From the NCBI RefSeq assembly GCF_000315365.1, contig NZ_CAOS01000010.1, forward strand, positions 1-64,000: 64,000 nucleotides of DNA, written 5' to 3'. A model generated the notes under the pieces. It was given only the letters and a program-made list of their open reading frames with translations. It did no database searches and was not told where the DNA came from. This DNA is from Desulforamulus hydrothermalis Lam5 = DSM 18033. GTDB taxonomy: Bacteria; Bacillota; Desulfotomaculia; Desulfotomaculales; Desulfotomaculaceae. Each line of letters opens with the position of its first letter. Position 1 is the first letter of the stretch. The translations under genes and the position numbers were made by a program. Positions 21,009-29,982 of the stretch are shown piece after piece.

Positions 21009-21857
21009 ATGGCAGAAAAAGTTGCTATAGTTACCGACAGCACCTGTGACCTGGACCAGGCAACGGTGCAAGAATATGATATTAAAGTGCTGCCCCTTAA
21101 GGTAATTTATTCCAATAACGAAGAATACTTGGACAGAATAGAAATCAGTCCGGATCAAATATATCAACGCATGCCGGCAGAAATTCCCACCACATCGCTG
21201 CCGTCACCGGCCCAGATTATGGATTTATTCAAAAAACTGCAAGCGGAAGGTTATACTCATATTATTTCCATCCATATTTCAAGCGGTCTCAGCGGCACTT
21301 ACAACACTGTCAAAACCGTGGCCAGGGAATTTAAAAACATGATTATAGAAGTTATAGATTCCAAAGCCCTGTCAATGGCCCTCGGTATTCCGGTATTAGA
21401 ATCCGCTAAAACATTACGAAAAACCTTAAGTTTTCAAGCTGCTGTAGATAAAGCAAAAGATATTTTAAATAACATGGATGTATATTTTGTGGTAGGCACC
21501 TTGGAATATTTAAAAAAAGGCGGGCGCATTGGTTATGTAGCCGGAACTATTGGTGAAATCATGCAAATTAAACCCATTATTTCAATAAATAAAGAAGGTA
21601 AATATTATACCTACGATAAAGTACGGGGCAGGAAAAAATCTATTATGCGTCTGTTTGATATTGCCAGCCAAATACTTAAAGAAAAAAGCGGTACCCTGGC
21701 TGTTATGCACGGCGCTGCCCCGGAAGAATCATGGGAACTGTTTAATAAAATAAAATCCCTGCCCAATGTTAACAATTCATATTTCGGGCAGGTTGGCCCG
21801 GTAATCGGGGTACACGCCGGACCGGGGCTCATTGGCTTTTGCATCTGCAAAGCATAA
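21009..21857 (+). CDS. DegV family fatty-acid-binding protein
   Basis: A 282-residue DegV protein. Family members bind fatty acids and the FakB subgroup presents them to a kinase. Motifs: VAIVTDSTCDL at the N-terminus, TTSLPSPAQI near residue 60, IHISSGLSGTYNT near residue 90, and a C-terminal HAGPGLIGFCI. The start ATG is preceded by AAAGGTGG. No fakA kinase gene is adjacent. Confidence 0.93.
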   Translation: MAEKVAIVTDSTCDLDQATVQEYDIKVLPLKVIYSNNEEYLDRIEISPDQIYQRMPAEIPTTSLPSPAQIMDLFKKLQAEGYTHIISIHISSGLSGTYNTVKTVAREFKNMIIEVIDSKALSMALGIPVLESAKTLRKTLSFQAAVDKAKDILNNMDVYFVVGTLEYLKKGGRIGYVAGTIGEIMQIKPIISINKEGKYYTYDKVRGRKKSIMRLFDIASQILKEKSGTLAVMHGAAPEESWELFNKIKSLPNVNNSYFGQVGPVIGVHAGPGLIGFCICKA

Positions 21858-21862
21858 TTAAC

Positions 21863-23047
21863 CTATAAGTAATCTTTTGTTATTAATTTTTCTGCCTCTC
21901 TGTATGCTTCCTGATAAACCTGGCTGATGGGTACCCCGTAGGCAGCGGCGGCGGCTTGACAGTCTTCGTATTCCGGCGTTACCCTTAAAACCGGCGCCCC
22001 GGCCTGCCGACGGGCAATTTTTACACCTATGGCACCATACCGAGTGGTTACTTTTGTTACCTCCCGCCAGGCTGTAATGCGGTCTTGATAACTGATACGG
22101 AGGCCCAGGCTGGAAGTTTCCCGGAGTACAATATCGGCTAACATTTTAATATCGCCCGGTCGGCAAAGAACTGTCAGTTTGCTGCCGGGCCTGCCTTTTT
22201 TCATAATCAACGGTGTTAAAAAAACATCCAAAGCCCCCTTTTTTAGCAATATGTCCATAATATAGGGGTATATTTCAGGGTTCATATCGTCAATATTAGT
22301 TTCTATTGTAGCAATTTTTTCCAATTGACCGGTATGGTCAATAACCTGACCCAGCACAACCCTGAGCAGGCCGGGTAACGGCCGCCGGCGGCGATCCAGG
22401 CCGTAACCGATTGCCAGAGGGATCATTAGCGGCGGCGCTGCAAATTCATCCACTAATACTTTTGCCAGTGCGGCGGCCATGGGGGTAACCAAATGGTCCG
22501 CCGCCGGGCTCCACTGCACCGGCAACCCTTTGATCAGCTCAGCCGTAACAGGATCAGGCAGCGGCTGCCAGACGTCAGCTGCCTTAAGCAAACCCGTACC
22601 CAGGGTAAGGGACGGCAGGAATACCTTATTGACAGCTAATTGCTCTAAACAAAGGGCGATGCCAACCAGTAAAATAAGGTTAATTAAGGTATCTTGCCGC
22701 GCCGGGGCAGACCACGGCTGCCCGGTTACCCGGCAGTGAGCCTGATCAAGAGTGATGACAGTTTCCGCACACAGTTTTTTTGTCCTGTCACTAAGGGAAC
22801 TATTCTCCAACAAATCCATTATTTCCCCAACAGGATAAAAGGCATCTTTTTGCTCAACACTGACAGCAGCACATGTTGCTGTGATTCCGTACTCATTTAT
22901 TTCACTGATTGACAGTTTATAACCTTTTATATTTAAACCGGCCAGCTGCCGGTGCCAAACATCTTGTTTAACATTCAGCTGCAGCAGTGCCCCCAGCAGC
23001 CTGTCCAGTGACAAGCCGCAGCAAGCATCAATATACAGGATATGCAA
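21863..23047 (-). CDS. larC: LarC-type nickel-insertion protein
   Basis: About 394 residues of the LarC/DUF111 family, which inserts nickel into the pincer cofactor of lactate racemase and related enzymes. The start HILYIDACCGLSLDRLLGAL matches the family N-terminus (ILYFDxxxGxSGDM), and ETNIDDMNPEIYPYIMD is the conserved middle motif. TTG 23047 is preferred because AGAGG is well spaced; GTG 23056 is the alternative. It is antisense to its neighbours. No larA, larB or larE lies nearby. It is one uninterrupted frame, whereas some LarC genes need a frameshift. Confidence 0.85.
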   Translation of the reverse strand: MHILYIDACCGLSLDRLLGALLQLNVKQDVWHRQLAGLNIKGYKLSISEINEYGITATCAAVSVEQKDAFYPVGEIMDLLENSSLSDRTKKLCAETVITLDQAHCRVTGQPWSAPARQDTLINLILLVGIALCLEQLAVNKVFLPSLTLGTGLLKAADVWQPLPDPVTAELIKGLPVQWSPAADHLVTPMAAALAKVLVDEFAAPPLMIPLAIGYGLDRRRRPLPGLLRVVLGQVIDHTGQLEKIATIETNIDDMNPEIYPYIMDILLKKGALDVFLTPLIMKKGRPGSKLTVLCRPGDIKMLADIVLRETSSLGLRISYQDRITAWREVTKVTTRYGAIGVKIARRQAGAPVLRVTPEYEDCQAAAAAYGVPISQVYQEAYREAEKLITKDYL

Positions 23048-23179
23048 TTGACACACCTCTGTTATAATTTTTTCTATTACAATATAACAATATCTGGTAT
23101 AATGATTTTCGGATGCCGTATGACAGACAAGACATACTAAAAATGTTTAACTACAGTAATTAATAAGGGTGATTCAACT

Positions 23180-23680
23180 GTGCAACCAATCTGGCTGTTA
23201 ATAGAAAAAAATGCCCCTTATATTATGCTGGTTCTTAGCCTGCTTGCCTTAATACTTGGCCTCAGCCAAGTAATTTTGTTCCGCCGCTTTCGGGAAGTCA
23301 GCCGTCGTTATCGTTTATTAATGCGCGGTCCGTCGGGTGCCGATTTAGAAGAAATTTTACAGCGTTATGCCGTTGATGTAAAGAATTTAGAAGCCTTGGG
23401 GCAAGAAATCAAGCAGCAGCAGGGAATTTTACAAGAAAAATTGGCCCAGTGCGTTCACAACCCGGGTTTAATCCGCTTTAACGCCTTTGACAACATGGGC
23501 AGCGACCTCAGTTTTTCGGTAGCCTTATTAGACCGCCGGGGCGACGGTGTGGTGTTAACCGGCCTGTACGGCAGAGATGAAACACGCATTTATGCCAAAC
23601 CTATCCGTAAAGGCACCTCTAATTACAGCTTAACGGAAGAAGAAGCCCAGGCGGTACAAAAAACCCTTGAGAAAGCGTGA
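23180..23680 (+). CDS. DUF4446 family protein
   Basis: A 166-residue protein with one N-terminal membrane segment (YIMLVLSLLALILGL), a coiled-coil-like stretch rich in Glu/Gln (residues 55-95) and a conserved C-terminal domain with FNAFDNMGSDLSFSVALLD and DETRIYAKPI. This is the DUF4446 family found near parAB in Firmicutes. Function is unknown. It starts at GTG. Confidence 0.88.
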   Translation: MQPIWLLIEKNAPYIMLVLSLLALILGLSQVILFRRFREVSRRYRLLMRGPSGADLEEILQRYAVDVKNLEALGQEIKQQQGILQEKLAQCVHNPGLIRFNAFDNMGSDLSFSVALLDRRGDGVVLTGLYGRDETRIYAKPIRKGTSNYSLTEEEAQAVQKTLEKA

Positions 23681-23859
23681 ATAATTTACCCCCGGCCGGC
23701 CCACCTTATATAAGCGGGGGTTCAGGATGCAGGTAAGGCCAAGAAACTTTACGGCGGCAGCTAATCTTTTAAAATTTGACCGGAGCTTAAGGGAAAAAAC
23801 GCCCACCGGGTACATTAATACTCTGAACCCACCTGAAAAACTAAAAAGGGGGGGTTCTT

Positions 23860-24513
23860 TTGTTTGAAAACCGTATGGCGGCCGGTCAGAAATTGGCAAT
23901 TGCCTTGCAAGAAACAAACCGGCCCGCCGACATTGTTATAGCAATACCCCGCGGCGGAGTTGTAGTAGGCCATCAAGTGGCCCGGGCGCTGGGCATACCC
24001 TTGGATATTATCATTCCGAAAAAAGTTGGAGCGCCCCAAAATCCTGAGGTAGCGGTGGGTGCCGTTACCCAGGACGGAACAGCCATTTATCATCAAGAGT
24101 TGCTCAGCCGCCTGGGATTATCAGAAAAACAACTGCAGCCGGCCGTACAAAAAATTATTGATGAGATAAACAGGCGCACCGCGGCTTACCGTAACAACAG
24201 GCCGGGAGCTAACCTGGCAGGACGGCATGTTATTGTGGTGGACGACGGCATTGCCACCGGTTTTACCATTTTAGCGGCCCTGCAGTCAATTAAAAACAGC
24301 GGCTGCCAATCCGTCACCTTGGCGGTGCCGGTGGCGCCGCCGGAAACCGTGCAGCGGTTGGCGAAAGAAGTGGACCATTTGGTTTGTCTGGTATCCCGAG
24401 AGCCCTTTTACGCCGTAGGGCAATTTTACCTTGATTTCAGTCAGGTCAAAGATGATGAAGTAATAGCTGTTCTTCAACAATATAACTGTGACAACCAAAA
24501 AACCCGCAGCTAG
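23860..24513 (+). CDS. Phosphoribosyltransferase-family protein
   Basis: A 217-residue type I PRTase domain protein. The PRPP-binding loop is VIVVDDGIATGFTI around residues 127-140, and AIPRGGVVVGHQVA near the start binds pyrophosphate in related enzymes. Substrate cannot be told from sequence. It starts at TTG after a G-run, with ATG 23875 possible. Its final codons and stop (KTRS-stop) lie inside the first copy of a duplicated terminator. Confidence 0.87.
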   Translation: MFENRMAAGQKLAIALQETNRPADIVIAIPRGGVVVGHQVARALGIPLDIIIPKKVGAPQNPEVAVGAVTQDGTAIYHQELLSRLGLSEKQLQPAVQKIIDEINRRTAAYRNNRPGANLAGRHVIVVDDGIATGFTILAALQSIKNSGCQSVTLAVPVAPPETVQRLAKEVDHLVCLVSREPFYAVGQFYLDFSQVKDDEVIAVLQQYNCDNQKTRS

Positions 24514-24529
24514 TTGCTGCGGGTCAAAC

Positions 24530-24800
24530 TGTTGCCAAACATTATCGGTGGTTGATGATCCCCTTTGGCTCCGGTCTACGCACCGACAGCACTATGATTC
24601 GCTACGGTGGCCATTGGGGTCGCCTCAAACGGGCCATCCTGGCCCGGTTCGGCTGGCGCCTACGTCCTGTGGGCGCCCCCCCAATGGCTCCTTTCGCTCA
24701 TCAAGTGCTGTAACGGTGCTTCGACAAGTCGCCCACAGGGGATCATCAAACCACCTCCCTTTGTTTTACAACCTTTAACCACCGTTGGTGTTTGTCGACA
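24530..24800 (-). repeat. Dispersed palindromic repeat, copy 5
   Basis: A full-length copy in inverse orientation between convergent genes, bounded by TGTTGCCA and TGTCGACA. After the usual AACCTTT it has an extra fragment AACCACCGTTGGTG that resembles the opposite terminus, so it may be a compound copy. Its flanks are a 28-bp direct repeat (24497-24524 and 24800-24827, one mismatch) that includes an entire terminator hairpin. Confidence 0.92.
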
Positions 24801-24804
24801 AAAA

Positions 24805-24832
24805 ACCCGCAGTTAGTTGCTGCGGGTTTTCT
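24805..24832. terminator. Bidirectional terminator shared by the PRTase gene and yyaC
   Basis: The stem CCCGCAG/CTGCGGG with T-runs on both sides serves convergent genes. An identical hairpin with one loop change lies at 24502-24523. Both genes use it for their C-terminal codons and stops. Confidence 0.88.
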
Positions 24833-25418
24833 TTTGCAATATTTGCGCGGTTTGCAGCAGGCCGTCGGCAATTAGGTTGGCCAGCCGCATCACCAGGTTT
24901 AGCCGGGTATTTTGCAGCACCAGATACTCCAGGAAGCCGCCCACATTAACCACCCCGGTAATATAAAACTGACCCACGGCCGGCAGGGATTTATTTACCC
25001 CGGCACCGGGCAGCAGAGGACCGTCGCCAATGTTCACACAGCCAACATTTTCCAGGTGGCCCAGACAAGCATCAACTGCAATTACCGGTGCAGCCGGGTG
25101 CCTGGTTATAATCTCAGACAGTTTTTCATTCATATTACCGGCATGCACAGGGTCATCCAGTGTGCCGTAAACCCTAAACCGATGCCCCTCGGCAGCAGCC
25201 AGCTTGCTTCCCACCAAAGGACCCAGGCAGTCACCGGTAGACCGGTCGGTGCCGATACAAACAATTACCACCTCATCATCACTGCGGATGCCGCAGGCCT
25301 GCAACCGGCCGGTTAAATCCAGGGCAAAACTGTCCACAGCAAAGGGATCTTCCACACTGATTCTGGTTTTTGGGGCTAATACTGCTTGCTGGTGTAAGGT
25401 ATCCAAATGAACGGACAT
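24813..25418 (-). CDS. yyaC: Spore protease YyaC
   Basis: About 201 residues of the YyaC (DUF1256) family, related in fold to the germination protease GPR and found in endospore formers. Conserved VIVCIGTDRSTGDCLGPLVG and VIAVDACLGHLENVG segments identify it. ATG 25418 is preferred over an upstream ATG because GAGAGG lies 9 bp before it. Its last codons (KKTRSN-stop) are encoded by the shared terminator. Confidence 0.92.
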   Translation of the reverse strand: MSVHLDTLHQQAVLAPKTRISVEDPFAVDSFALDLTGRLQACGIRSDDEVVIVCIGTDRSTGDCLGPLVGSKLAAAEGHRFRVYGTLDDPVHAGNMNEKLSEIITRHPAAPVIAVDACLGHLENVGCVNIGDGPLLPGAGVNKSLPAVGQFYITGVVNVGGFLEYLVLQNTRLNLVMRLANLIADGLLQTAQILQKKTRSN

Positions 25419-25566
25419 CCTATCACATCCTCTCAAGGCAAACATACTATATATATGCCCCGTCTATGCATTGTTTATTCACTTACTGATCAATTTTCTT
25501 TCAGGTTCAGCCGGCACCCTGAACGGCATAGTATTAGGAAGAAAGCAAAACTTAAGGGGTGGCGGC

Positions 25567-26634
25567 ATGATCAATAAGGCATCGGCCGGTCTGTTAGTCC
25601 GCTTGACGGCAACCTATGTTGGGGCGGTTATCGGGGCCGGTTTTGCTTCCGGCCAGGAAATATTGCAGTTTTTTATTTTGCACGGTTATCGAGGGTTGCT
25701 GGGTGCCCTGCTGGCGTCACTGCTGTTTGCTTACCTGGGCGGACTGGCCATGTACCTGGGCGTAAACCTGAAGGCCGGCAGTTACCGGGAAGTGTTTAAC
25801 TGCTTATGGGGGCGGCGGACTGCCCAATTGATGGATCTAATCAGTCTGGCCATACTGGCAGGAGGCTTGGGTGTAATGCTGGCGGGCAGCGGAGCGGTGG
25901 CCGAGGAATACCTGGGGCTGCCTCGCTGGTTGGGCATAGCGGCTGCTTTGCTGGTTGTCTTTTATGTCATTATGCATGGTCTGACAGGATTATTAACGGC
26001 TAATGTAATATTAGTACCGGTGAAACTGGCCGGGGTTTGCCTGATTGCCGCCCTGGCTGTGATGCACCGCGGTTTGCCTGCGGCATTGCCTTTCATCAAC
26101 CAGCCGGGGGTAGGCGGGCACTGGCTGTGGTCGAGCCTGCTGTATGTCTCCTTTAATATGACCGTACCGGTGGCGGTGTTATCATCCCTGGGGCGTACGG
26201 CAGATAAAAAAACCGGTGTTTACGCAGGTGTTTTGGGCGGCTTGATTTTAGGCGGCGCCGTAGCCCTGGTAACCGTCGCCGGCCTGGCATTTTACCCGGA
26301 AGTGGCTAATTATGAAGTTCCCTTGCTGTATATGGCCACCTGTGTCAGCTCAGTCCTGCGGCCGCTGTTTGCCCTGTTGATCTGGCTGGCCATCCTTACC
26401 ACGGCCATTGCCAATGCTCATGGTTTTGCCAGCCGCTTGGCGCCGGCGGGCGGCAGGCGTTACCGGCTGTGCGGCTGTATCCTTTGCCTGGCCGTGCTGC
26501 CCTTAACCCTGTTTGATTTTTCTTTTTTGGTCAGGGTGCTTTATCCCTTGTTTGGCTATGCCGGGCTAATTATTTTTTGTTCTTTTTTAATTGCTCCTCT
26601 GTGGAAACCACACCGGGGCGGCAAGCAAAGATAG
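25567..26634 (+). CDS. YkvI-like membrane transporter
   Basis: A 355-residue polytopic membrane protein with about ten hydrophobic segments, of the YkvI family within the APC-type carrier fold. The N-terminal GAVIGAGFASGQEILQFF is the family signature. ATG 25567 follows AAGGGGTGG; an in-frame upstream start is not supported. Substrate unknown. Confidence 0.86.
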   Translation: MINKASAGLLVRLTATYVGAVIGAGFASGQEILQFFILHGYRGLLGALLASLLFAYLGGLAMYLGVNLKAGSYREVFNCLWGRRTAQLMDLISLAILAGGLGVMLAGSGAVAEEYLGLPRWLGIAAALLVVFYVIMHGLTGLLTANVILVPVKLAGVCLIAALAVMHRGLPAALPFINQPGVGGHWLWSSLLYVSFNMTVPVAVLSSLGRTADKKTGVYAGVLGGLILGGAVALVTVAGLAFYPEVANYEVPLLYMATCVSSVLRPLFALLIWLAILTTAIANAHGFASRLAPAGGRRYRLCGCILCLAVLPLTLFDFSFLVRVLYPLFGYAGLIIFCSFLIAPLWKPHRGGKQR

Positions 26635-26649
26635 CCGGCGGCAGGATTA

Positions 26650-27480
26650 TTGTCCGGCAACAGCGAACACCAAACTAAGCATCAGGCGTTGTGTAAAGCG
26701 GAGGTGGAAAAAATCAACTGGCTGGACAATATTTTTATTTTTTTACTGATCATAACAAGTTGGCAGGGCTTCTTTTACGGTTTACTGGCCGGCTTGCTGC
26801 GTCTGGCCGGCTGGCTGGTAGCATTTTATGCAGCTGTTCGTTATCACCGGCCGTTGGCCCAATGGCTGGCAGACCAATGGGGATGGGCAGATTACCTGGC
26901 CCGATTGCTCGGCTCTTTTATAAAATTACCGGCGCCTTTTAACAGCCAGGAAATACTAAGCCTGCCCGTTGGAATGCTGCAAAAACTCAGCTCTCAGTTT
27001 GTCTTGCCGGCCCCCTGGCCGGAAATAATTGACCTGCTGGGCAGGTGGGGTCAGCACTGCACGGTGGGTCAGGCATTTAATTTATTATTGGCGCACGCCT
27101 TGCTTAATATTTGCAGCCTGGTGGCCGTTATACTGGCGGTCAGGATCATAGCGGGATGGCTGATGTCTGTTGTCAGCTTTATTGTCAAATTCAGCCCGCT
27201 GGGGCCGGTGGACAAGTTAGCCGGTTTGCTGCTTGGTTTTTGCACCGGCATAGTGATTATTACGCTGATAATCAGCGTGCTGGTGCCCCTGCAGGTCCCC
27301 CTGGCTTTACTGGGCACACAGGGGTTAACGGCGGAGTTGGCCAGAGGTATCAGTGAATCCTTAATCATAGCCAAATGGCAGCCGCTGGTGCAAAATTTGC
27401 ACATCCTGCCCTCCCTGGGACCCCGGTTTGACAAGTCTTTGTTTAAATACCTGCCGGCGGGGCCGGGTACGCAAATATAG
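26650..27480 (+). CDS. CvpA family membrane protein
   Basis: A 276-residue (or 258 if GTG 26704 is used) protein with four or more hydrophobic segments. The motif INWLDNIFIFLLIITSWQGF followed by FYGLLAGLLRLAGWLVAF matches the CvpA family start (NWLDxxIxxxxxxxxxxGxxxG). The long non-homologous stretch before INWLD suggests GTG 26704 may be the true start. Related to colicin V production proteins; role in Firmicutes unclear. It follows the YkvI-like gene by 15 bp. Confidence 0.78.
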   Translation: MSGNSEHQTKHQALCKAEVEKINWLDNIFIFLLIITSWQGFFYGLLAGLLRLAGWLVAFYAAVRYHRPLAQWLADQWGWADYLARLLGSFIKLPAPFNSQEILSLPVGMLQKLSSQFVLPAPWPEIIDLLGRWGQHCTVGQAFNLLLAHALLNICSLVAVILAVRIIAGWLMSVVSFIVKFSPLGPVDKLAGLLLGFCTGIVIITLIISVLVPLQVPLALLGTQGLTAELARGISESLIIAKWQPLVQNLHILPSLGPRFDKSLFKYLPAGPGTQI

Positions 27481-27564
27481 GTTTGTTCCATTACCCGGCG
27501 GCGGGCAGGGTATAATAACTTAACGGCCAACAAGGCCGTAAACAACGTAAGGAGGCATCTTTAA

Positions 27565-28959
27565 ATGAAAAAGGTTGAGCACCTGGAGTACAGCCGTAAA
27601 AATGTTTGGGAACAGGCAAACCATGAGCTGGTACAGCAAATCATGGCCTTTGCCGAGGATTATAAAACTTTTATCAGCAGTGCCAAAACAGAACGGGCAT
27701 GTGTCCGGCAAATTATCCGGCGGGCTCAAGCAGCCGGTTTTCAGCCGGTTGACCGGTACGAACGCTTGCAACCCGGTGACAGGGTTTATATAACGGCCAA
27801 GGAAAAAATTGCAGTCCTGGCGGTTATCGGCCGGCAGGACTGGCAAAAAGGAATTCGCCTTATCGGTTCCCACACTGATGTGCCGCGCTTGGATCTAAAA
27901 CCCCACCCGTTGTATCAGGAGGCAGGGCTGGCCTTTTTTAAAACACACTATTACGGCGGCATTAAAAAGTACCAGTGGTTAACCATCCCGCTGGCTTTGC
28001 ATGGTGTGGTCTGCCTGGCAGACGGGCAAAGGGTGGAAATATCCATTGGCGACCGGCCCGGCGATCCTGTTTTTACCATTACCGATTTGCTGCCTCACTT
28101 GGCCAAAGACCAAATGGTAAAAAAGATGACCGAAGCTGTGGCAGGCGAACAACTGAATTTATTAATCGGCGGGCAACCCCGGCAGGACAGTGATAAAGAG
28201 AATGCCGTTAAAATGAATATTTTGGCCCTGCTGCACGAAGAATACGGCATTACTGAAGAAGACTTTATCAGCGCCGAGCTGGAAGCAGTGCCGGCAGGGG
28301 CAGCCTGTGATGTAGGATTGGACCGCAGTATGGTGGGGGCCTATGGCCAGGACGACCGGGTGTGTGTTTATACTTCGCTGCAGGCTTTGTTGGAAACGAA
28401 GGAACCGGCATGCACAGCGGTGGCGCTGTTTGTGGATAAAGAGGAAATAGGCAGCACAGGCAATACCGGCATGCAGGGGAGATTCCTCACCAATGCCCTG
28501 GCAGAAATCGGCTGCCGGCTTGCGCCGCAGTTTAATGAGTTGTCCCTCTACCGCATGCTGGCACAATCCCGGGCGCTTTCCGCTGATGTAACGGCTGCCC
28601 TGGATCCCAACTTTGACGGGGTGCTGGAAAAACTTAACGCTGCCCGCTTAGGAGGCGGGGTGGTGATAACAAAGTATACCGGTGCCCGGGGTAAATATCA
28701 TACCAACGATGCCAACGCTGAATATGTAGCATTGTTAAGAAACCTGCTCAACCGGCAGCAAATTACCTGGCAGACCGGCGAATTGGGCAAAGTGGATCAA
28801 GGCGGCGGCGGCACCATCGCCCATATGATGGCAGAACTGGGCATGGAAGTAATTGACTGCGGGGTAGCGCTGCTTTCCATGCACGCCCCGCTGGAGATTG
28901 CCAGCAAGGCGGATATTTATGAATGTTACAGGGCATATAAAGCATTCTTTAATGATTAA
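27565..28959 (+). CDS. M18-family aminopeptidase
   Basis: A 464-residue zinc aminopeptidase of family M18. Metal and catalytic motifs are visible: GSHTDVPRLDLKP (His, Asp), DKEEIGSTGNTGMQ (Glu pair) and SMHAPLEIAS (His). It starts at ATG after AAGGAGG. Its final codons include AAGCATTCTTTAATG, which is repeated downstream beyond a mini-repeat. It acts in cytoplasmic peptide turnover. Confidence 0.94.
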   Translation: MKKVEHLEYSRKNVWEQANHELVQQIMAFAEDYKTFISSAKTERACVRQIIRRAQAAGFQPVDRYERLQPGDRVYITAKEKIAVLAVIGRQDWQKGIRLIGSHTDVPRLDLKPHPLYQEAGLAFFKTHYYGGIKKYQWLTIPLALHGVVCLADGQRVEISIGDRPGDPVFTITDLLPHLAKDQMVKKMTEAVAGEQLNLLIGGQPRQDSDKENAVKMNILALLHEEYGITEEDFISAELEAVPAGAACDVGLDRSMVGAYGQDDRVCVYTSLQALLETKEPACTAVALFVDKEEIGSTGNTGMQGRFLTNALAEIGCRLAPQFNELSLYRMLAQSRALSADVTAALDPNFDGVLEKLNAARLGGGVVITKYTGARGKYHTNDANAEYVALLRNLLNRQQITWQTGELGKVDQGGGGTIAHMMAELGMEVIDCGVALLSMHAPLEIASKADIYECYRAYKAFFND

Positions 28960-28962
28960 GGC

Positions 28963-29018
28963 TTAAGACAAAGGTTTAAAAAACAAAGCCATAAACCGCC
29001 GTTAAGGTGTGCCGGCAT
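28963..29018 (+). repeat. Dispersed repeat, copy 6 (ends-only mini form)
   Basis: About 56 bp containing only the two termini of the family: AGACAAAGGTTTAAAAAACA joined directly to CATAAACCGCCGTTAAGGTG. The central 190 bp are missing. Flanking 15-bp sequences 28940-28954 and 29023-29037 match with one difference. Confidence 0.75.
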
Positions 29019-29065
29019 TTTGAAGCATTCTGTAATGCCGGAGGGTTGCAACCAAGGAGGTCAGC

Positions 29066-29923
29066 ATGGATTTTGTACCTGTCAAAGAGTGGTTTTTGGG
29101 CCTGTTTTCCACCAAAGACATACAACAGGCCCTGAGTATTACCTTAAGAATTATTGCTACACTGGTTTTGGCCAGGCTGCTGATCCGTTTTGGCAGCCGC
29201 CTGGTGGAAAAAATTTTTAATGCCAAACCCGGTCAAATTTTGGGCGACAACCGGGCGCAAACCCTGGCCGGGTTGTTAAAAAGCGTGCTTCGCTACGGGG
29301 TATATTTTGTAACCGTTATTTCCATAGTGGAAATTTTTATTCCCAATGCAGCCAGGACGGTTTTGGCCGGTGCGGGCATTCTGGGCCTGGCGGTTGGTTT
29401 TGGTGCCCAGAACCTGGTGCGGGATATTATCACCGGCTTTTTTATCCTGTTTGAAGACCAGTATGCGGTGGGGGAATATGTGACAGTGGCCGGGGTTACC
29501 GGTACGGTGGAAGAAATCGGCCTGCGGGTGACCAAAATTCGTGAGTTTGGCGGCCAGTTGCACATTATCCCTAACGGCATCATTACCATGGTAACCAATT
29601 TCAACCGGGGCGGCATGCAGGCTTTAGTAGAAATAGGCATTTCCTATGAAGAAAATATTGACCGGGCTATTGAGGTGCTTAAGCAAATGAGCCGGCAGTT
29701 TGCCCAAACCTGGGCGGCAGATTTAATCGAAGGGCCGGATGTGCTGGGTGTGGTCAGGTTTGGCGAGTCAGATGTAGTCATCCGCATCACCGCCAGAACC
29801 AAACCCATGCGCCAGTGGGAGATAGAAAGGCAGCTGAGAAAAGCTGTAAAAGAAGCCCTTGACCGAGAAGGCATAGAAATACCCTACCCCCGCCGGGTGC
29901 TGATTTCCATGGGAGGTACGTAA
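29066..29923 (+). CDS. mscS: Small-conductance mechanosensitive channel (MscS family)
   Basis: A 285-residue MscS channel that releases solutes on hypo-osmotic shock. The pore helix GAGILGLAVGFGAQNLVRDI and the following FFILFEDQYAVGEYV beta-domain start are diagnostic. Three N-terminal hydrophobic segments precede. It starts at ATG after AAGGAGG. Confidence 0.95.
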   Translation: MDFVPVKEWFLGLFSTKDIQQALSITLRIIATLVLARLLIRFGSRLVEKIFNAKPGQILGDNRAQTLAGLLKSVLRYGVYFVTVISIVEIFIPNAARTVLAGAGILGLAVGFGAQNLVRDIITGFFILFEDQYAVGEYVTVAGVTGTVEEIGLRVTKIREFGGQLHIIPNGIITMVTNFNRGGMQALVEIGISYEENIDRAIEVLKQMSRQFAQTWAADLIEGPDVLGVVRFGESDVVIRITARTKPMRQWEIERQLRKAVKEALDREGIEIPYPRRVLISMGGT

Positions 29924-29982
29924 TAGTTATCTTATTTCTGACAAACCTTGATAAAACTTAACAAACATAATACAATAAACTT

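Noticed and set aside
25471-25566. Longer N-terminus for the YkvI-like protein
   Set aside because: The extra residues are not homologous, and the proper ribosome-binding site precedes ATG 25567.
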